Below, in pieces: positions 56,970 to 64,000 of a DNA stretch of 64,000 bases. How positions within the stretch are numbered: position 1 is the first letter of the stretch; every line of letters begins with the position of its first letter. The position numbers and the translations under genes are program-made. A model generated the notes under the pieces. The model searched no databases and was not told the DNA's origin. It was given only the letters and a program-made list of their open reading frames with translations. Source of the DNA: Sulfitobacter sp. EhC04 (lineage in GTDB: Bacteria; Pseudomonadota; Alphaproteobacteria; Rhodobacterales; Rhodobacteraceae); contig NZ_LXYI01000008.1 of NCBI RefSeq assembly GCF_001650875.1, positions 62,266 to 126,265 on the forward strand, written 5' to 3'.

Positions 56970-57841
56970 TGCATCCCGCCCCTTCCGTCATCGCATTTTC
57001 GACCTTTTCCGGCCTGGGGTTCGGCCTGTTGTTCTGGCTGGGCTTCGGTGTCCCTGCGGTCAGCGGCTGGTCCGCCTTTGCCTTTTTCACCATCGCCTAC
57101 CTTCTGGCCGTTGGCGGTCTGATCTCTTCGACCTTCCACCTTGGTCACCCGGAACGGGCGCTCAAGGCGTTCACGCAATGGCGTTCCAGCTGGCTGAGCC
57201 GTGAAGGCGTCTGTGCCGTTGCCGCCCTGATCGTGATGGCGGTCCATGGCGCGGGTCTGGTGTTCTTCGATGCCTCCTGGCAGCCCGTCGGGATGCTGGG
57301 GGCACTGCTGTCCCTTGGGACCGTGTTCACCACCGCCATGATCTATACCCAGCTCAAGACGGTGCCACGCTGGAACCTGCCGTTGACCCCGGTGTATTTC
57401 CTGTCGCTCAGTCTTGCCGGTGGTGCCCTGCTTGCCGGTCAGATCACATGGGGGATCGTCCTGCTGATCGCTGCTGGCGCGGTTCAGGCCGCGACATGGC
57501 TGCTGGGCGACAAGGCGTTCAAGCAATCCGGGACCGATATCGCAAGCGCCACGCAATTGGGCAACATCGGACAGGTCCGCGCGTTCGAACCGCCGCATAC
57601 AGGCACCAACTACCTGCTGCGTGAGTTCGTCTTTCAGATCGGTCGCAAACACGCGCAAAAACTGCGGGTGATCGCAATGAGCCTGATGATCGTCCTGCCG
57701 GTTATCCTGCTGCTGCTGCCCTTCAATCACCTGTTGGCAGCGCTGGCGGTGCTGGCGCATGTGGCAGGTGTTCTGACCTCCCGCTGGCTGTTTTTTGCCG
57801 AGGCCGAACATGTGGTCGGCCTCTACTACGGCAAACGCTGA
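56969..57841 (+). CDS. soeC: sulfite dehydrogenase membrane anchor SoeC (DmsC type)
   Basis: Membrane subunit of 290 aa of the DmsC family with about eight helices; it passes electrons to the quinone pool. Features: FSTFSGLGFGLLFWLGFGVP at the start, STFHLGHPERALKAFTQWRS (the usual His in the DmsC loop), WLSREGVCAVAALIVMAVHG, and the last helix with FAEAEHVVGLYYG. It is the last gene of the + strand operon. The next gene is convergent, 18 bp away. Confidence 0.93.
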   Translation: MHPAPSVIAFSTFSGLGFGLLFWLGFGVPAVSGWSAFAFFTIAYLLAVGGLISSTFHLGHPERALKAFTQWRSSWLSREGVCAVAALIVMAVHGAGLVFFDASWQPVGMLGALLSLGTVFTTAMIYTQLKTVPRWNLPLTPVYFLSLSLAGGALLAGQITWGIVLLIAAGAVQAATWLLGDKAFKQSGTDIASATQLGNIGQVRAFEPPHTGTNYLLREFVFQIGRKHAQKLRVIAMSLMIVLPVILLLLPFNHLLAALAVLAHVAGVLTSRWLFFAEAEHVVGLYYGKR

Positions 57842-57859
57842 TCTGCGCCCCGGTCCGGC

Positions 57860-59029
57860 TCAGGCCGAAAGGGGCAACCGCCGCTCCACCACACGCGCCA
57901 TAACCGACGCGCCGACGGGCAGGACAGATGTGTCCAGCACATAGCCCGGATTGTGCAGCCCCACGGTGCCTGCATGGCCCACGGTGCAATAGGCGCCGGG
58001 GATCACCCGCAGCATGTCCGCAAAGTCTTCCGATCCGGTCACCGGCGGGGTGTTCGGGTCCAGGTTCTCTGTTCCCACGATGTCGCCTGCCGCCTGCATA
58101 TAGACATCCGACAGTTCGTCGTCGTTGATCAGAACGTCGAACACATTGCGCAGTTCAAGCGTGATCTCGACGTCGTGCATCACCGCCATACCATCGCAGA
58201 TCGCCTGCATACGCGCAGCGGCCAGCGCATAGATCTCGTCCTTGAAATACCGGACAGTGCCCGCAAGCGTCGCGGTTTCAGGCACGATGTTATAGGCCGA
58301 TCCCGCGTGCAACTGCGTCACCGACAGCACGACCACCTCTTGCGCGGGGACGTTCCGGCTGAGGATTGTCTGAAGCTCGCTGGCAAGTGACGCGGCGATG
58401 ATCAGGCTGTCCTTGCTGTCGCTGGGCCGGGCCGCATGGCTGCCCTTGCCCTTGATATTGATGTCGAAAAATGCAGCACCGGCCATTGCGGCACCCTTGC
58501 AGATCCCGACCTTGCCGGGTTTGCCGTTCGGGGCGTTGTGCATGCCGAAAATCTCGTCGCAGGGGAATTGGTCGAACAGACCATCCGCCAGCATTTGCCG
58601 CGCCCCGCCCAGCCCCTCCTCGGCGGGCTGGAAAACGACAACCGCCGTTCCGTCGAAATCACGTGTCGCTGCCAGATGTTTCGCCGCACCAAGCAGCATG
58701 GTGGTGTGGCTGTCGTGCCCGCAGGCATGCATGACGCCGGGTGTGGTGGAGGCATAGTCCAGACCTGTTGCCTCGTGGATCGGCAGCGCGTCCATGTCCG
58801 CCCGCAGGCCCACGCGCCGGTTGCCTTGCCCCTTGCCCCGGATCACCCCGACGACACCGGTCCTGCCCAACCCGGTATGAACCTCGTCCACCCCGTATTC
58901 GCGCAGCTTTTCCGCGACAATGCCGCTGGTGCGAACCTCGGTAAAGCCGATCTCGGGATGCGCATGCAGATCGCGAAAGATCGCCTCAAGCTCGTCCTTG
59001 CTCGCGGCGATGGTGGGTAGAATGTTCAT
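57860..59029 (-). CDS. M20 family amidohydrolase (hippurate hydrolase/IAA-amino acid hydrolase-like)
   Basis: Zinc aminoacylase/carboxypeptidase of 389 aa in peptidase family M20D. Metal and catalytic motifs: RADMDALPIHEATGLDY, VMHACGHDSHTTMLLGAAKH, VVVFQPAEEGLGGARQMLAD and, in the lid domain, GKGSHAARPSDSKDSLIIAA, then TGSEDFADMLRVIPGAY. Relatives hydrolyse N-acyl amino acids such as hippurate or N-acetyl-amino acids. The ATG at 59029 follows GGAG; a GTG three codons upstream is possible. The role is unknown; it lies 90 bp downstream of dapA on the same strand. Confidence 0.9.
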   Translation of the reverse strand: MNILPTIAASKDELEAIFRDLHAHPEIGFTEVRTSGIVAEKLREYGVDEVHTGLGRTGVVGVIRGKGQGNRRVGLRADMDALPIHEATGLDYASTTPGVMHACGHDSHTTMLLGAAKHLAATRDFDGTAVVVFQPAEEGLGGARQMLADGLFDQFPCDEIFGMHNAPNGKPGKVGICKGAAMAGAAFFDINIKGKGSHAARPSDSKDSLIIAASLASELQTILSRNVPAQEVVVLSVTQLHAGSAYNIVPETATLAGTVRYFKDEIYALAAARMQAICDGMAVMHDVEITLELRNVFDVLINDDELSDVYMQAAGDIVGTENLDPNTPPVTGSEDFADMLRVIPGAYCTVGHAGTVGLHNPGYVLDTSVLPVGASVMARVVERRLPLSA

Positions 59030-59119
59030 GTCGGGCACTCCGGTCAGGCGTGGGGTTGTCCAACCCTACGCCTGCTTTCGGAGGATGTGTAGAGCGGGCG
59101 AAACCCACCCTGATTGGGA

Positions 59120-59995
59120 CTAGTTCATCAGCCCCGCGTGACGCAGGCCAGCGTCGACCAGTTTCTTGGTCTCGTCGGAAAGACCGGTCAGCGGCAGGCG
59201 CACCTCTTCGCTGCACAGATCAAGCCGCGACATCGCGTATTTCACACCAACCAGACCCGGCTCGGTGAACACGGCAGAGTGCAGCGGCATCAGGCGATCC
59301 TGAATTTCCAGCGCTGCGGCGTAATCACCCTTGGCACAGGCCGCCTGCATCTGGCTGATCAACCGGGGGGCGACATTGGCCGTGACAGAAATGCAGCCGA
59401 CGCCACCTTGCGCGTTGAAGCCGTGCGCGGTGGGGTCTTCGCCGGACAGCTGGATGAAATCCTTGCCGCAGGTGATGCGTTGGGCGCTGACACGGGCCAG
59501 ATCGCCGGTCGCGTCCTTGACCCCGACGATACGCGGCAGTTTGGCCAGTTCGCCCATGGTCGCCGGAACCATGTCGATGACCGACCGGGGCGGAATGTTA
59601 TAGATGATGATCGGCAGGTCGCAGCAATCGTGGATCGCCGTAAAATGCGCAATCAACCCCCGCTGGGTCGGCTTGTTGTAATAGGGTGTGACCACCAGAA
59701 TGCCATCTGCACCCACCTTTTCGGCATGCCGCGCCAGCCGGATGCTTTCAAGCGTGTTGTTCGAACCGGCCCCGGCAATCACCGGGATGCGGCCCGCCAC
59801 TGCCTTTACCACCTCTTCGACCACTTGCTCATGCTCGCGATGTGTCAGGGTGGGGGATTCGCCAGTGGTGCCCACCGGGACAAGACCGTTCGACCCCTCA
59901 CCGATGTGCCATTCCACAAGTTTCTTCAATGTACCCAGATCCAGCTCGCCGTTCCTGAACGGCGTGACGAGGGCAGGCAGTGAGCCTTTGAACAT
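59120..59995 (-). CDS. dapA: 4-hydroxy-tetrahydrodipicolinate synthase
   Basis: Class I aldolase of 291 aa that condenses pyruvate and aspartate semialdehyde in lysine and diaminopimelate synthesis. Motifs: [71 protein letters not shown] (catalytic Tyr) and [17 protein letters not shown] (Schiff-base Lys). AAGGAG lies seven bases before the ATG at 59995; a GTG two codons upstream overlaps the site and is less likely. It is divergent from slt, an enzyme of the same cell-wall area. Confidence 0.95.
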   Translation of the reverse strand: MFKGSLPALVTPFRNGELDLGTLKKLVEWHIGEGSNGLVPVGTTGESPTLTHREHEQVVEEVVKAVAGRIPVIAGAGSNNTLESIRLARHAEKVGADGILVVTPYYNKPTQRGLIAHFTAIHDCCDLPIIIYNIPPRSVIDMVPATMGELAKLPRIVGVKDATGDLARVSAQRITCGKDFIQLSGEDPTAHGFNAQGGVGCISVTANVAPRLISQMQAACAKGDYAAALEIQDRLMPLHSAVFTEPGLVGVKYAMSRLDLCSEEVRLPLTGLSDETKKLVDAGLRHAGLMN

Positions 59996-60130
59996 TTGCA
60001 CGCTCCTTTTGTGCTGGCCGGCGGGCTGCCGGACTGGAATACATTGTCAGGCACGGCCAAGTGATTTGAACTCACCTCAGCATGCCATATGTTGAAAGCC
60101 TCTAGCCCCTGACCCATGGAAACTCAAGCG

Positions 60131-62098
60131 ATGACACGACTTCTGACTGCCATGATGCTGGTTTGCACTGTCGCGTTTGCGGCAGCGGCGGAACAGCGCC
60201 CGCGCCCCCTGGGCTGGGCGATGGACGCCCTGCGTAACGGCAATTGGGAAACGGCCAGGATGATCGCTGCCCGCGACGGAGAGGTCGCGGCAGACGTGAT
60301 CGAATGGCACCGCCTGCGCGCGGGCCGCGGCACCTATGCCGAGGTCCGGGACTTCCTTGCGCGCCGATCCGACTGGCCCGGAGAAGACTATTTGCGCCGA
60401 CAGAGTGAAGAGGCGGTTATCGAGGCGGGCAATGAAGCCATCCTGGCCTTTTTCAAGAATGTCGCCCCGCAGACACCCCGCGGCGTATTGGCCCATGCCG
60501 CCGCCCTGGCCGAGGCGGGAAAGCTGGGCGATGCACAGGCCGACCTGGTTCTGGCATGGCGCACGATGCCGATGAATGCGACCTCGCAGGCGTTGTTCCT
60601 GAAGGACCATGCCGAGCTGCTGAAACCCCACCACGTTGCCCGGATGGAGGCGTTGTTGTGGGACCGTGACCATGCCGAGGCGCGGCAGATGTTCGACCTG
60701 GTGGGCAAGGATGACATCGCGCTGGCCGAAACCCGCATCGCCCTGCAAAACCTGCAAGGCAACGTAAACGCGATGATCGACGCCCTGCCTGCCTCCAAAA
60801 AGACCAACGCCGGGTTGCAGCATGACCGCTTTGAATGGCGCATCCGCAAGAACCTGGTCGATGACGCCAAGGATCTGATGCTGGAGCGCTCTACCTCGGT
60901 TGAAGCCTTGGGCAGGCCCGACAAATGGGGCAACCGGCGGCGCGCGCTGGCGCGGGGGGAAATGCGCTCTGGCGACCCGAAGGTCGCTTATCGCATGGCG
61001 TCCCGGCATTTTCTGCTGCCAGGTTCGGACTATGCGGATCTGGAGTGGTTGTCCGGCTATATCGCGCTGCGTTTCCTCAAAGACCCGGCAACGGCCCTGA
61101 AACACTTCAGCAACCACGACAGCGCGGTTGAATCTCCGATCTCGCAGGGGCGGGCGGGCTATTGGCGCGGCCGGGCGCTTGAGGCGATGGGCGACAGCGA
61201 AGCGGCCGCCAAGGCCTATGCCATGGGCGCAAAGTTTCAGACCGCCTTTTACGGGCTGCTGGCGGCGGAACGCGGCGGGCTGCCGTTCGACACCAGCCTT
61301 GCAGGACCGGAACCCGAACAGGATTGGCGCACTTCGGCGCTGGCCAAGTCCCCGCTGTTCGAGGCAGGTCTGCTGCTTCAGGCTTCGGGTGAGTTGAGCC
61401 TGGCTGAACGCTTCTGGACCCACCTTGCCGATCAGCTTGTCGAAGAGGACCTGCATCTGCTGGGACAGGCGGCCATCGACATCGACCAGCCCCATCTGGC
61501 GGTGATGATCGGCAAACGCGCCGCGCAACGGGGGCTGACCGTCGCAGCACCCTATTACCCACTGCATTCACTGGTCGAGATGGATCTGCCCATGGCCCCG
61601 GAAATGACCCTGTCCATCGCCCGCCGGGAAAGCGAATTCGACCCGGTGGTGCAAAGCGCGGTGGGCGCACGGGGCCTGATGCAGATCATGCCGGCCACGG
61701 GCCGCGATATCGCGCGTGACCTGGGCATCAGCAGCCTGCACACCACCGACAGGATGATCGCCGACCCGGACTACAACGCACGGCTGGGGGCAACCTACCT
61801 CAGCCAGATGGCGGGGCGGTTCGATGGCAATGTGGTGATGATGTCGGCGGCCTATAATGCGGGCCCCGCGCGTCCGCCGCGCTGGATGCAGCTTTATGGC
61901 GATCCGCGCAAGGGAGAGGTCGACATCGTTGACTGGGTCGAGATGGTGCCGTTCCGCGAAACCCAGAACTATATCATGCGGGTCACGGAAAGCCTGCCGA
62001 CCTATCGCGCAAGGCTGGGCAAGGACCCGCTGCCGGTGCCCTTCTCAGAGGAGCTGACCGGGTCGACGCTTAAGGCGTTCGCGCCAAAAGGTGAATAG
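60131..62098 (+). CDS. slt: lytic murein transglycosylase (Slt70-like)
   Basis: Periplasmic enzyme of 655 aa that cleaves peptidoglycan between MurNAc and GlcNAc with formation of 1,6-anhydro ends. A signal peptide (MTRLLTAMMLVCTVAFAAAA) is followed by a long helical superhelix domain (about residues 20-480) and the SLT catalytic domain (about residues 490-640): MTLSIARRESEFDPVVQSAV with the catalytic Glu, GARGLMQIMPATGRDIAR and VVMMSAAYNAGPARPPRWM. The ATG at 60131 follows GGAAA; an ATG five codons upstream is possible. Its last 54 bp overlap the end of the EamA gene on the other strand. Confidence 0.93.
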   Translation: MTRLLTAMMLVCTVAFAAAAEQRPRPLGWAMDALRNGNWETARMIAARDGEVAADVIEWHRLRAGRGTYAEVRDFLARRSDWPGEDYLRRQSEEAVIEAGNEAILAFFKNVAPQTPRGVLAHAAALAEAGKLGDAQADLVLAWRTMPMNATSQALFLKDHAELLKPHHVARMEALLWDRDHAEARQMFDLVGKDDIALAETRIALQNLQGNVNAMIDALPASKKTNAGLQHDRFEWRIRKNLVDDAKDLMLERSTSVEALGRPDKWGNRRRALARGEMRSGDPKVAYRMASRHFLLPGSDYADLEWLSGYIALRFLKDPATALKHFSNHDSAVESPISQGRAGYWRGRALEAMGDSEAAAKAYAMGAKFQTAFYGLLAAERGGLPFDTSLAGPEPEQDWRTSALAKSPLFEAGLLLQASGELSLAERFWTHLADQLVEEDLHLLGQAAIDIDQPHLAVMIGKRAAQRGLTVAAPYYPLHSLVEMDLPMAPEMTLSIARRESEFDPVVQSAVGARGLMQIMPATGRDIARDLGISSLHTTDRMIADPDYNARLGATYLSQMAGRFDGNVVMMSAAYNAGPARPPRWMQLYGDPRKGEVDIVDWVEMVPFRETQNYIMRVTESLPTYRARLGKDPLPVPFSEELTGSTLKAFAPKGE

Positions 62099-62932
62099 CC
62101 CTGCCGCCACGATGATGGCGGCCCCCACAACCACGTTTGCACGCACGGTTTCGCCAAAGAAGCTGAGCCCGATGACGGCGGCAAAGGCGAGCTGGAAATA
62201 GGCAAAGGGCTGTACCGAACTGGCCTCTGCCACTTCATAGACGCGGATCAGCAACCAGTGGCCGGAAATGCCCGTCACACAGAGGCAGGCCATGATCAGC
62301 CAGTCAGAACCGGCCATAGGTTCCCAGAACCAGACACCTGCGAGGGTCATGGTGACGGCACCTGTGACACCGGTCCAGAAGAAGCTGGTGGCCGTTGAAT
62401 CCTTCTTGGCGACATATCGGGTCAGCAGGCCATAGACCGCGAACATGGCAGCCGCCAGCAGGGGGATCAGCGCCGCGGGGTCAAAGACGCTCATCCCCGG
62501 TTGCAGGATGATCAGCACGCCGACAAACCCCACGGCAATGGCCGCCCAGCGCCGCCAGCCGACACTTTCCCCCAGGATCGGCCCCGACAGTGCCGCCACC
62601 AACAACGGATAGCAGGTAAAGACCGCGTGGCTTTCCACCAGCCCCAGAATGGTGAAGGCAAAAACCATGACGCAAATCTCGGTGGCCAGCAGGAAACCGC
62701 GAAATCCCTGCAGGATCGGCTGCGAGGTTCGGGCCGCCGCACGCACACCGCCCGCCTTGCGCCCCGCAATCGCGATCACGAAGGCGGCGAAGAACCAATA
62801 GCGGATCATGACGACCATCAGAACATTGTATTCCGACGCCAGATGCCGCGACAGGCCATCCTGAACCGCAAAGACAAATGTGGTCGCGATCATCAGGCCG
62901 ATGCCCAGCGGAGTATTGTTGCCCTGGCTCAC
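62045..62932 (-). CDS. EamA-family (DMT) transporter
   Basis: Inner-membrane protein of 295 aa with ten helices in two EamA repeats (MIATTFVFAVQDGLSRHLAS; SHAVFTCYPLLVAALSGPIL; repeat 2 from AALIPLLAAAMFAVYGLLTR). The VQDGLSRHLA phrase near the start and EASSVQPFAYFQLAFAAVIG at the end are typical of an alphaproteobacterial EamA subgroup. The substrate is unknown. It starts with ATGA overlapping the mnmD stop and runs convergently into the 3' end of slt. Confidence 0.9.
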   Translation of the reverse strand: MSQGNNTPLGIGLMIATTFVFAVQDGLSRHLASEYNVLMVVMIRYWFFAAFVIAIAGRKAGGVRAAARTSQPILQGFRGFLLATEICVMVFAFTILGLVESHAVFTCYPLLVAALSGPILGESVGWRRWAAIAVGFVGVLIILQPGMSVFDPAALIPLLAAAMFAVYGLLTRYVAKKDSTATSFFWTGVTGAVTMTLAGVWFWEPMAGSDWLIMACLCVTGISGHWLLIRVYEVAEASSVQPFAYFQLAFAAVIGLSFFGETVRANVVVGAAIIVAAGLFTFWRERLKRRPGQLL

Positions 62933-63603
62933 CCTGCAATCCTCGCTCGCGTCATGTGCCGCTTGCGGCCAAATCCCTGCACCCGATGCACGTCAAAGCC
63001 CGCAGCCGCCAGCCCCCGCCGCACATCGCCCGCCGCCGTATACGTCGCCGCCGTACCGTTCTGCGCCGTATGCGCGGCGACCTCTGCCATCAGATCGGGC
63101 GACCAAAGCTCCGGGTTCTTGGCAGGGGCGAAACCGTCAAGGAACCATGCATCGGCATGCCCAGTCCATTGTGGAAGCGTTTCGCGCGCATCGCCAAATA
63201 TCACGTTCAGCCGCAACCCCGGCAGATCGAATGATCCGTCCGCCCCGGTCCAGACCGCTGACAGCGCATCGCGCTTGTCGTCGAATGCGGGGAAGGCACG
63301 ATGCGCGCGGGCCATGTCTTCGGGCGATAGGGGAAAGGCTTCGAAACTGGTGAAACGCAGCGTCGCCCCCGGCATCGCAGCGGCGAAGGCATCCCAAGCA
63401 ACCAAGAGGTTCAGTCCGGTGCCGAACCCCAATTCGCCGATGGCGAAATCATCGCGAAACCGCGCCGGCAGGTCGTTGCCGGTCAGAAAGACATGGCGCG
63501 TCTCTGCGATCCCGTCGTCCAGGCTGAAGAACGGGTCGTCGAAACGGGTGGAGACGGGGATTTTGCCGTCGCGCCAGGTGATCGGATCGGACTGCTGCTG
63601 CAT
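62929..63603 (-). CDS. mnmD: tRNA 5-methylaminomethyl-2-thiouridine methyltransferase MnmD
   Basis: SAM-dependent methyltransferase of 224 aa that makes the last step of mnm5s2U34 in tRNAs. Motifs: RFRDDFAIGELGFGTGLNLL (SAM binding), FTSFEAFPLSPEDMARAHRA, DAWFLDGFAPAKNPELWSPD (catalytic region) and GTAATYTAAGDVRRGLAAAG. It equals the N-terminal half of E. coli MnmC. The matching oxidase half is not fused but seems to be the divergent FAD oxidoreductase 57 bp away. The ATG at 63603 begins MQQQSDPITWRDGKIPVSTR; the longer frame overlaps that neighbour. Confidence 0.92.
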   Translation of the reverse strand: MQQQSDPITWRDGKIPVSTRFDDPFFSLDDGIAETRHVFLTGNDLPARFRDDFAIGELGFGTGLNLLVAWDAFAAAMPGATLRFTSFEAFPLSPEDMARAHRAFPAFDDKRDALSAVWTGADGSFDLPGLRLNVIFGDARETLPQWTGHADAWFLDGFAPAKNPELWSPDLMAEVAAHTAQNGTAATYTAAGDVRRGLAAAGFDVHRVQGFGRKRHMTRARIAG

Positions 63604-63660
63604 GGGGTTGCCCGCTGGGGAGAGTTGCGCCAGATGTGCGACAACAGGCGGGGAATGGCA

Positions 63661-64000
63661 ATGCATGATATCACCATCCGTGGCGCGGGAGTTTTCGGCC
63701 TGTCGATTGCATGGGCCTGCGTCCGGCGCGGCGCGACAGTGCAGGTGATAGACCCGCATGGGCCCGCAGCAGGCAGCAGCGGCGGCATTGTCGGCGCATT
63801 GGCCCCACATGTGCCGGAAAACTGGAACCCGAAAAAGGCGTTTCAACTGGACAGCCTGTTGATGGCCGCCTCGTTCTGGCGCGAGGTGGACGCAGCGGGC
63901 GGCGGCGACAGCGGCTATGCGCGGCATGGTCGCCTGCAACCCATCGCCGACCCGCATCTGCTGGAACTTGCGCGGGTCCGCGCCGGAACCGCACATGAAC
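63661..64000 (+). CDS. FAD-dependent oxidoreductase, MnmC oxidase-like, 3' part missing
   Basis: The first 113 codons of a DAO-type flavoprotein, cut by the window end. The N-terminus MHDITIRGAGVFGLSIAWAC holds the FAD dinucleotide motif (GxGxxG). It is followed by GPAAGSSGGIVGALAPHVPE, which resembles the GASG-xx-GAL segment of the MnmC oxidase domain. Placed divergently next to mnmD, it may remove the carboxymethyl group of cmnm5s2U34. It could also be a glycine- or D-amino-acid oxidase. The ATG at 63661 follows GCGGGGA; another ATG two codons upstream is too close to that site. Confidence 0.75.
   Translation, partial: MHDITIRGAGVFGLSIAWACVRRGATVQVIDPHGPAAGSSGGIVGALAPHVPENWNPKKAFQLDSLLMAASFWREVDAAGGGDSGYARHGRLQPIADPHLLELARVRAGTAHE

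Noticed and set aside
60077-61567. 496-codon minus-strand frame over slt
   Set aside because: Antisense shadow; slt has a signal peptide and the full catalytic motif set.
1-64000. CRISPR arrays, prophage genes, transposases, rRNA operons, replication origin
   Set aside because: None seen. The only mobile sequences are the two short elements without transposase genes.

Overview
This window is chromosomal DNA of a marine Roseobacter-group alphaproteobacterium (Rhodobacterales). Three things point there: a cytoplasmic SoeABC-type taurine/sulfite pathway with Xsc, an ethylmalonyl-CoA-pathway Mcl1, and MipZ, a FYDLN-acid protein, DUF1127, BluB and an imuA-imuB-dnaE2 cassette under a GTTC-N7-GTTC SOS box. 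DNA is GC-rich and genes are packed tightly, often with ATGA or TGATG overlaps. I cannot name the species.

Layout. 1-7.2 kb: the end of the ATP synthase operon (atpB, atpI), a GcvA-like LysR, a DUF1127 protein, an ArsR regulator, two tandem 22-24 aa membrane microproteins, an EamA transporter with its LysR divergent from an azoreductase, and an SLC13-type permease. 7.3-15.6 kb: the translation/secretion block ffh - GNAT - GNAT - chorismate mutase - rpsP - bluB - small membrane protein - rimM - sulfotransferase-like - trmD. It ends at a 365 bp MITE-like insertion and is followed on the other strand by mipZ, rpmE and rplS. 15.9-25.5 kb: an EamA transporter, an orphan Tat-type substrate-binding protein, a D-amino-acid/D-glutamate module (dgcN-dgcA-dat) interrupted by an AT-rich DUF4760 gene, mcl1, a 43 aa membrane protein and accA. 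25.5-32.3 kb: GNAT, GntR, a YgjP-like metalloprotease, a FYDLN protein, tRNA-Ala(GGC), a LysR remnant, and the selenouridine pair mnmH/selD. 32.4-41 kb: the SOS mutasome imuA-imuB-dnaE2, a MarR regulator and a DEAD-box helicase. 41-58 kb: the taurine locus. 57.9-64 kb: an M20 amidohydrolase, dapA, slt, EamA, mnmD and a divergent FAD oxidoreductase cut by the window end.

How the genes work together. The largest system is taurine dissimilation. TauABC imports taurine, Tpa transaminates it to sulfoacetaldehyde, Xsc releases sulfite and acetyl phosphate, and AckA makes ATP and acetate. TauE exports sulfite/sulfate-type anions and SoeABC oxidises sulfite to sulfate in the cytoplasm. Degenerate direct repeats with a 22-23 bp period, resembling CTGGACYTAA, lie upstream of tauA, tpa, tauR and xsc and are the likely TauR operators.

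Non-coding structure. Three copies of an exactly 96 bp palindromic repeat sit at gene 3' ends. One copy is split by a 304 bp inverted-repeat element with a TA target duplication; removing that element restores 96 bp exactly. Another copy is carried inside the 365 bp element with CTAG duplications beside mipZ. The 304 bp element and the 96 bp repeat share the same palindromic words in swapped order. Paired hairpins, a T-rich Roseobacter intergenic motif (four copies, all on the + strand) and an intercistronic hairpin after tauA were also read. No CRISPR array, prophage, complete transposase or rRNA was seen.
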